The notes beneath the pieces were generated by a model, which worked only from the letters and a program-made list of their open reading frames with translations, was not told where the DNA came from and made no database searches. The translations under genes were made by a program, and so were the position numbers. From Saccharothrix algeriensis (GTDB lineage Bacteria; Actinomycetota; Actinomycetes; Mycobacteriales; Pseudonocardiaceae): a DNA stretch of 64,000 nucleotides. The stretch covers positions 3,134,001 through 3,198,000 of the forward strand of contig NZ_JAFBCL010000001.1 in NCBI RefSeq assembly GCF_016907655.1. Reading direction: 5' to 3'. Every line of letters starts with the position of its first letter. Position 1 is the stretch's first letter. Positions 59,920 through 64,000 of the stretch are shown here, piece by piece.

Positions 59920-60387
59920 TCAGCTGATCGCGACCGCGACCACCAGGCCGAGCGCGACGTGCGCGCTGGCGACCACGACGCTGGCCGGCGCGAACCGGTC
60001 CGACTCGATCAGCGAACCGATGTCCAGCCGGGTCACCCACTCCAGCAGCCGGACCGCCAGCACCTGCACGACGATGCCCGCGAAGCCGAAGATGAGCGCC
60101 GTCAGCAGGCCCTCGTCCAGCTTGCCCGCCGCGTTGTAGATCGCCACCACGACGATCAGCGCCATGCTGACCAGGCCGGCCGACGTCACGATGACCGCGT
60201 TCGGAGCACCCGCCCGCACCAGGCCCGACAGCTTGCCGGGCGTGGTGAAGTCGATGGCGTAGAAGCCGACGACCATCAGCACGAGGCCGACCACGGCGTA
60301 CAGGGCGATCGCGCCGACGCCCCGGCCGATCGCGGAGCCGAAGCCCGGGTCCAACGCGAGTTCGCTGATCACTGCCACTCCATTCAT
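59920..60387 (-). CDS. DUF350 membrane protein (YjfL-like)
   Basis: A 155-aa protein with four transmembrane helices of the DUF350 family: [86 protein letters not shown]. Function unknown; in Proteobacteria it is encoded with glutathionylspermidine-synthase-like and DUF1190 proteins, as here. 4-bp overlap with the gene upstream. Confidence 0.88.
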   Translation of the reverse strand: MNGVAVISELALDPGFGSAIGRGVGAIALYAVVGLVLMVVGFYAIDFTTPGKLSGLVRAGAPNAVIVTSAGLVSMALIVVVAIYNAAGKLDEGLLTALIFGFAGIVVQVLAVRLLEWVTRLDIGSLIESDRFAPASVVVASAHVALGLVVAVAIS

Positions 60388-61547
60388 TCGACAATCCGAT
60401 GCGGGACGAACGCCGCGCCATCGTCGGTCACCAGGCCGACCGTCTCGCGGATGCCGAGCCCGGCCGCCGCGTCACCGACGACCCACGCGCCCAGCGCGGG
60501 CCGGTAGCCGTCGAACTCGGGCAGCGGGTCGAACAGCTGGTAGACGAAGCCTTCCTTGCCGTACACGCCGCCGGTCTGCGTCTCGTAGCCCGGCGCCACG
60601 ATCTGGATGTTCGCGCCCTCGCGGCCCAGCCGGGGCTTGCGCACGTACTCGGTGAGCAGGCCGGGGTCGTCCAGGAAGGCGGGCAGCAGGTTCGGGTGCC
60701 CGGGGTACATCTCCCACAGCACCGCCAGCAGCGCCTTGTTGGACAGCAGCATCTTCCACAGCGGCTCGATCCAGAGCGTGCCGGGCAGGCTCTCCACCGC
60801 GAAGCGGCCGAACTGCTCGTCGGTCACCCACTCCCACGGGTAGAGCTTCACGACCGTGCCCATCGGGGCCTCTTCGAGGTCGACGAACCGCTTGAGCAGC
60901 GAGTCCCAGCCGATCTCCTCGATCGCGAGCCCGACCGTGTCCATGCCCGCCTCGGCCGCCGTCTCCTGCAGGTAGGCCACCGTGACGTGGTCCTCGCCCG
61001 ACGGGTCGGCCGCCGACCAGGTGAAGTGCAGCTCGTTGGACGGCAGCCGGTCGCCGACCTCGGCCCACCGCTCGACCAGCTTCTCGTGGATCGAGTTCCA
61101 CTGGTCGTCGTCCGGGTGGACGTCGGTCTTCCAGTTCCACTGGACGACCGACGCCTCCAGCAGCGACGTGGGGGTGTCGGCGTTGTACTCCAGCATCTTC
61201 GCCGGGCCGCGCCCGTCGTAGCGCAGGTCGAACCGCCCGTAGACGTGCGGGTCGCGCCGCTTCCACGACTCGGCGATCGCGGGCCACAGCCACTCCTGGA
61301 TGCCGAAGTCGCGGTAGCGCTCGGTGAGCACCACGTTGTCGACGGCCTCCAGGCACATGCTGTGCAGCAGTTCGACGTCCGCCTCCAGGGACAGCACGTC
61401 GCTCATGTCGAACACGTAGTGCGCCGACTCGTCCCAGTACGGGCGGGGGCTGCCGTCGGCGGCCCTGGCCGGCGCGCCGAACACGAGCCCCTGCTCGGAC
61501 ACGGTGCGCTGCCAGTTCGGCCGGGGCGCGGAGGTCTCGCGACGCAT
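60384..61547 (-). CDS. Glutathionylspermidine synthase-like ATP-grasp protein (YgiC/YjfC-like)
   Basis: A 387-aa ATP-grasp ligase of the GSP_synth family: YFDxS-like [106 protein letters not shown] and [14 protein letters not shown]. Stand-alone YgiC-type members lack the amidase domain and do not make glutathionylspermidine as far as known; their ligation target is uncertain. ATG 61547 and the upstream TGA share one base (TGATG). Confidence 0.9.
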   Translation of the reverse strand: MRRETSAPRPNWQRTVSEQGLVFGAPARAADGSPRPYWDESAHYVFDMSDVLSLEADVELLHSMCLEAVDNVVLTERYRDFGIQEWLWPAIAESWKRRDPHVYGRFDLRYDGRGPAKMLEYNADTPTSLLEASVVQWNWKTDVHPDDDQWNSIHEKLVERWAEVGDRLPSNELHFTWSAADPSGEDHVTVAYLQETAAEAGMDTVGLAIEEIGWDSLLKRFVDLEEAPMGTVVKLYPWEWVTDEQFGRFAVESLPGTLWIEPLWKMLLSNKALLAVLWEMYPGHPNLLPAFLDDPGLLTEYVRKPRLGREGANIQIVAPGYETQTGGVYGKEGFVYQLFDPLPEFDGYRPALGAWVVGDAAAGLGIRETVGLVTDDGAAFVPHRIVE

Positions 61548-62245
61548 CAGCCGCCCACGCCCTTGCTGTTGGAGACGCCGAAGCCGCCGCGCTGGATCGT
61601 CGTGCCGGACTTGGTGGTGACGTTTGCGCCCTTGGGGATCGTGTAGCTGCCGCCGCTGACCTTCTGGCCGACGGGCACGCTCGACCCGCCGTAGTGGTAG
61701 CGGTAGGAGGTGCCGCCGATGTAGATGAACCCGCCGCTGCTGTACCCGCCGTGGGAGCGCGCGTAGTTCTCGTCGCAGTACTGGTCGTCGACCACGACGC
61801 CGTCCTGCGTGCACTGGGCCTCGACGTCGTCGGGGCTGGCCGCGGCGTACCAGATGGCCACCACGCCCACGACGCCGACGGTGACGCCACCGCCGATCAG
61901 CAGCCGCTTGCGGAGCTTCCTCCGGCGGGCCTCCTCGGCCTCCTGCTCGAGCCGCTCCTGCCGCTTGCGCTCGGCGGCGGCCGTCCGCGCGCGCTGCTCG
62001 GCCAGGCTCGGCGGCCGGGGCTGCGTGACGCCCGGCTCCTGCCGCCGGATCTGCCCGCGCCTGCCACCGGCCTGCCCCGGCTGGTCGGGCCGCGCCGGTT
62101 CCCCGGCCCCGCCCGGCGCGCCCTGCGGTGGCGCGGGCGGCGGCGCGTACGGCGGCGGGGTCGCGCCCCCGCCGGGCGTCGGTCCACCGGCCCCGGCGGG
62201 GCCGCCGGTCCGGTCGTCACGGTCGTTTCGGTCGTTCTCAGTCAT
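61547..62245 (-). CDS. Membrane-anchored DUF1190-like protein
   Basis: A 232-aa protein. Residues 1-80 are Pro/Gly-rich and disordered; about 85-115 are a charged coiled coil (LAEQRARTAAAERKRQERLEQ); one transmembrane helix follows (LLIGGGVTVGVVGVVAIWYAA). The exterior part has paired cysteines (AQCTQDGVVVDDQYCDENYAR) and a Gly/Ser/Tyr-rich strand region. C-D-x-x-Y-A and the Gly/Tyr-rich stretch recall DUF1190 (YjfM/YgiB), the partner of GSP-synthase-like proteins. Start ATG 62245. Confidence 0.65.
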   Translation of the reverse strand: MTENDRNDRDDRTGGPAGAGGPTPGGGATPPPYAPPPAPPQGAPGGAGEPARPDQPGQAGGRRGQIRRQEPGVTQPRPPSLAEQRARTAAAERKRQERLEQEAEEARRRKLRKRLLIGGGVTVGVVGVVAIWYAAASPDDVEAQCTQDGVVVDDQYCDENYARSHGGYSSGGFIYIGGTSYRYHYGGSSVPVGQKVSGGSYTIPKGANVTTKSGTTIQRGGFGVSNSKGVGG

Positions 62246-62365
62246 CAGCCACTCCCGGCGGGGACGGTACAGAGGTCGGCCGCCATTTGGGTGACGAGTG
62301 TCCCAAAAGCAACAGTCTCCACCCGCCCGAAGGGTTCCGGCGTCGGCCCAGGCATCATGGAGTGG

Positions 62366-63436
62366 ATGTCGACGAGCGCCCGATGGTTTCGCCGTGGTGA
62401 CCAACTGGTCATGCTCGGCGCGTTCGCCGGTGCCTTCGCACTGCTCGCGCTGAGCGCGTTCACGTCGTGGCCGATGGGCTCCAGCCCGGCCCCCTCGACC
62501 ACGTCCGAGCAGGTCAACCCGGCTTACGAGGTGCAGGCGGGCGACTGCCTGGACTGGTCGGAGCGCGACCTCTCGGATGTGACGAAGGTCGACTGTGCCG
62601 CTCAGCACATGTTCGAGGTGACGGGCGCGGTGGACATCGGCGCGGCGTTCGGCCCGCAGGCGCCGTTCCCGACCGACGAGCAGTGGCAGGAGATCAGCCA
62701 GGAGCGCTGCGCGCAGCCCTCGCTGGACTACCTCGGGGGCCGGTTCGACCCGTTCGGCAAGTACACGGTCGGCCCGCTCAACCCCGGCGAGCGCCTGTGG
62801 GGCCGGGGCGAGCGGACCCTGCGCTGCGGGTTGCAGGTGGCGGGCCCGGCGGGCGGGCTGCTGCCCGCGTACGGGACGGCCCGCACCCAGGACCAGTCCG
62901 ACGTCTACGACCCGGGCGTGTGCCTGGGCATCACCGAGGCGCGCGGCGTGGGCGACCCGGTGGACTGCGCGCAGCCGCACACGTTCGAGATCGTCGGGGT
63001 CGTCACCCTGCCGGCCGGCCCGTTCCCGGCGGTGGAGAAGCAGGACGAGGTCATGTCCGTCGAGTGCGCGCGGCTCGCGGCCGAGTACAGCGGCGGCGTT
63101 GACTTCCGGGCCAGGGGCCTGATCGTGGCCTGGGACACCAGGGCGCCGGAGAGCTGGGCGGCCGGCTCGCACCGGGCGAACTGCAAGGTGGGCGCCACCC
63201 CGGCCCCGGACAACACCGGGCTGACGGCGTGGGAGAAGAGCGTCCGCAACCCGAACGCGCCGCCCCTGACGACGGTCAACCCGCCCCAGACGACGGCCGT
63301 GCAGCAGGACGAGCCGACCGGGGCGCCGCTGCACTCGGCGTCCAACTCCGGCACGAGCCCGGCCACGACGTCGGCGTCGGTGTCGGGGACGACCACGACG
63401 ACCACCACCGCCGCCGAGCCCCCGCCTTCGAGGTGA
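62366..63436 (+). CDS. Septum-formation-domain membrane protein (Rv3835-like)
   Basis: A 356-aa type II membrane protein: helix at about 14-32 (LVMLGAFAGAFALLALSAF), then two Septum_form-type repeats, each with paired cysteines (VQAGDCLDWSERD...VDCAAQHMFEVTG; YDPGVCLGITEARG...VDCAQPHTFEIVG), and a Thr-rich tail. The domain is common in actinobacterial envelope proteins; a role in septum formation was proposed but not shown for this one. ATG 62366 or 62357 are both possible. Confidence 0.83.
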   Translation: MSTSARWFRRGDQLVMLGAFAGAFALLALSAFTSWPMGSSPAPSTTSEQVNPAYEVQAGDCLDWSERDLSDVTKVDCAAQHMFEVTGAVDIGAAFGPQAPFPTDEQWQEISQERCAQPSLDYLGGRFDPFGKYTVGPLNPGERLWGRGERTLRCGLQVAGPAGGLLPAYGTARTQDQSDVYDPGVCLGITEARGVGDPVDCAQPHTFEIVGVVTLPAGPFPAVEKQDEVMSVECARLAAEYSGGVDFRARGLIVAWDTRAPESWAAGSHRANCKVGATPAPDNTGLTAWEKSVRNPNAPPLTTVNPPQTTAVQQDEPTGAPLHSASNSGTSPATTSASVSGTTTTTTTAAEPPPSR

Positions 63437-63440
63437 TCCC

Positions 63441-63791
63441 GTGCCGGTGGAGATGTCCCGACAGCGGTTCGACGAACTCGTGGGCGAAGCCCTGGACCTG
63501 ATACCGCCGGAGTTCGCAGCGGCGATGGACAACGTGGTGGTGCTGGTCGAGGACCGCCACCCGGAGGAGCCGGACCTGCTGGGCCTGTACCACGGGATCG
63601 CGCTGACCAGGCGGACGTCGGACTACGGCGGCGTCCTGCCGGACCGGGTGACGATCTACCGGGAGGCCATCCTGGACATCTGCCTGACGGAGGACGACGT
63701 GGTGGAGGAGGTCGCCATCACCGTCATCCACGAGGTCGCGCACCACTTCGGCATCGACGACGCGAAGCTGCACGAGCTGGGCTGGGGCTGA
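63441..63791 (+). CDS. Minimal zincin metallopeptidase (Rv3836-like)
   Basis: A 116-aa protein with HEVAHHFGIDDAKLHELGW, the HExxHxxGxxD zinc motif at the C-terminus of the small zincin family (PF06262). N-terminal RFDELVGEALDLIPPEFAAAMDNVVVLVEDR matches the family. Substrate unknown. Follows the septum-domain gene after 4 bp, so likely co-translated. GTG 63441 with GAGGTGA upstream; ATG 63453 is an alternative. Confidence 0.9.
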   Translation: MPVEMSRQRFDELVGEALDLIPPEFAAAMDNVVVLVEDRHPEEPDLLGLYHGIALTRRTSDYGGVLPDRVTIYREAILDICLTEDDVVEEVAITVIHEVAHHFGIDDAKLHELGWG

Positions 63792-63805
63792 GCGGCGCGG
63801 GCCGC

Positions 63806-63886
63806 CCGCCTCCGAGCCGCCCGCCTCCGAGCCGCCCGCGCCGGTCCCGCCCGCGCCGGTCCCGCCCGCGCCGGTCCCGCCCGCCG
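63806..63886. repeat. 15-bp GC-rich tandem repeats
   Basis: Two to three units of gcccgcctccgagcc followed by about four units of cgcgccggtcccgcc, between the zincin gene and the gene cut by the right edge. Confidence 0.75.
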
Positions 63887-63887
63887 G

Positions 63888-64000
63888 TCAGGCGAGCGCG
63901 TCCACCCTGGTCCACGACGTGCAGACCCAGCCGGTCCCGGGGTTCTCCAGCACCACCCGGCCGGTGTTGGGCAGCAGGCCCGCCTCGGCCAGCGCCGGCT
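63888..64000 (-). CDS. C-terminal end of a probable histidine phosphatase (partial)
   Basis: The reverse strand at the window end reads ALAEAGLLPNTGRVVLENPG then GWVCTSWTRVDALA and stop 63888-63890. The PNTG...VVLE pattern resembles the last strands of phosphoglycerate-mutase-like histidine phosphatases, and Rv3837c, a probable one, follows Rv3836 in M. tuberculosis. The active site is outside the window, so this is tentative. Confidence 0.5.
   Translation of the reverse strand, partial: PALAEAGLLPNTGRVVLENPGTGWVCTSWTRVDALA

Overview
The window is high-GC actinobacterial DNA. GTG starts, 4-bp ATGA/GTGA gene overlaps, an EspG-type ESX gene and a full galactan (arabinogalactan-type) cell-wall cluster point to a mycolata-related or Pseudonocardiales organism such as Saccharothrix, Actinosynnema, Lentzea or Amycolatopsis. 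Gene order in two blocks matches, from memory, the Mycobacterium tuberculosis Rv3777-Rv3783 and Rv3834c-Rv3837c neighbourhoods. Genus is an inference.

0-7.1 kb: a methyltransferase cut by the window edge, a GNAT enzyme, a GrpB protein and an M50-like membrane protease, then a decayed integrative element (3360-6954) at the 3' end of tRNA-Arg(ACG). The element is bounded by perfect 44-bp repeats. It carries a HAD fragment, a frameshifted and truncated RepSA-type initiator joined by deletion to an N-terminally truncated tyrosine integrase, and an overlapping cargo pair: an MNT-type nucleotidyltransferase and an unknown 326-aa protein. A tRNA-Ser(GCT) follows. An older integrase/terminator remnant lies at 2189-2315.

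7.2-23 kb: acetoacetyl-CoA synthetase; a three-gene ESX/type VII-related operon (EspG-like, PPE-like, Pro-rich); a dienelactone hydrolase-like protein; an aromatic/histidinol-phosphate aminotransferase; a TauE permease; a small islet (15.4-16.6 kb) with HicBA and two CRISPR-like repeats between tRNA-Ser(TGA) and a decayed copy of its 3' half; a MarR regulator; a secreted 5'-nucleotidase; a YpfJ-type metalloprotease; about 1.2 kb of minisatellites; and a secreted M28 aminopeptidase.

23-39 kb: an acetyltransferase, a quinone oxidoreductase, a methyltransferase, a desulfurase-like protein without the PLP lysine, the proteasome activator Bpa, and the galactan module: methyltransferase, Wzm/Wzt exporter, GlfT1, GlfT2 and UDP-galactopyranose mutase. 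Two large membrane proteins related to Rv3779 follow.

39-58 kb: an LLM oxidoreductase and a HAD phosphatase, then what looks like a surface glycan or glycolipid locus. It holds a flippase-like membrane protein; a tightly overlapped LuxC-LuxE-AMP ligase-SDR operon; a tachylectin/dimethylformamidase-like protein; an acyl carrier protein beside an LpxA homologue with its catalytic histidines; an aminotransferase plus Gfo/Idh dehydrogenase (GnnB/GnnA- or WlbE/WlbA-like); an exported FG-GAP protein; a GT4-acyltransferase-epimerase-aminotransferase set; and an L-2-hydroxyglutarate oxidase. ACP, LpxA-like acyltransferase and amino-sugar enzymes in a Gram-positive context suggest an acylated amino-sugar nucleotide pathway. 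I regard this as the most interesting part of the window.

58.5-64 kb: serS, a DUF350/glutathionylspermidine-synthase-like/DUF1190-like operon resembling E. coli yjfL-yjfC-yjfM, a septum-formation-domain protein, a minimal zincin, and the end of a probable histidine phosphatase.
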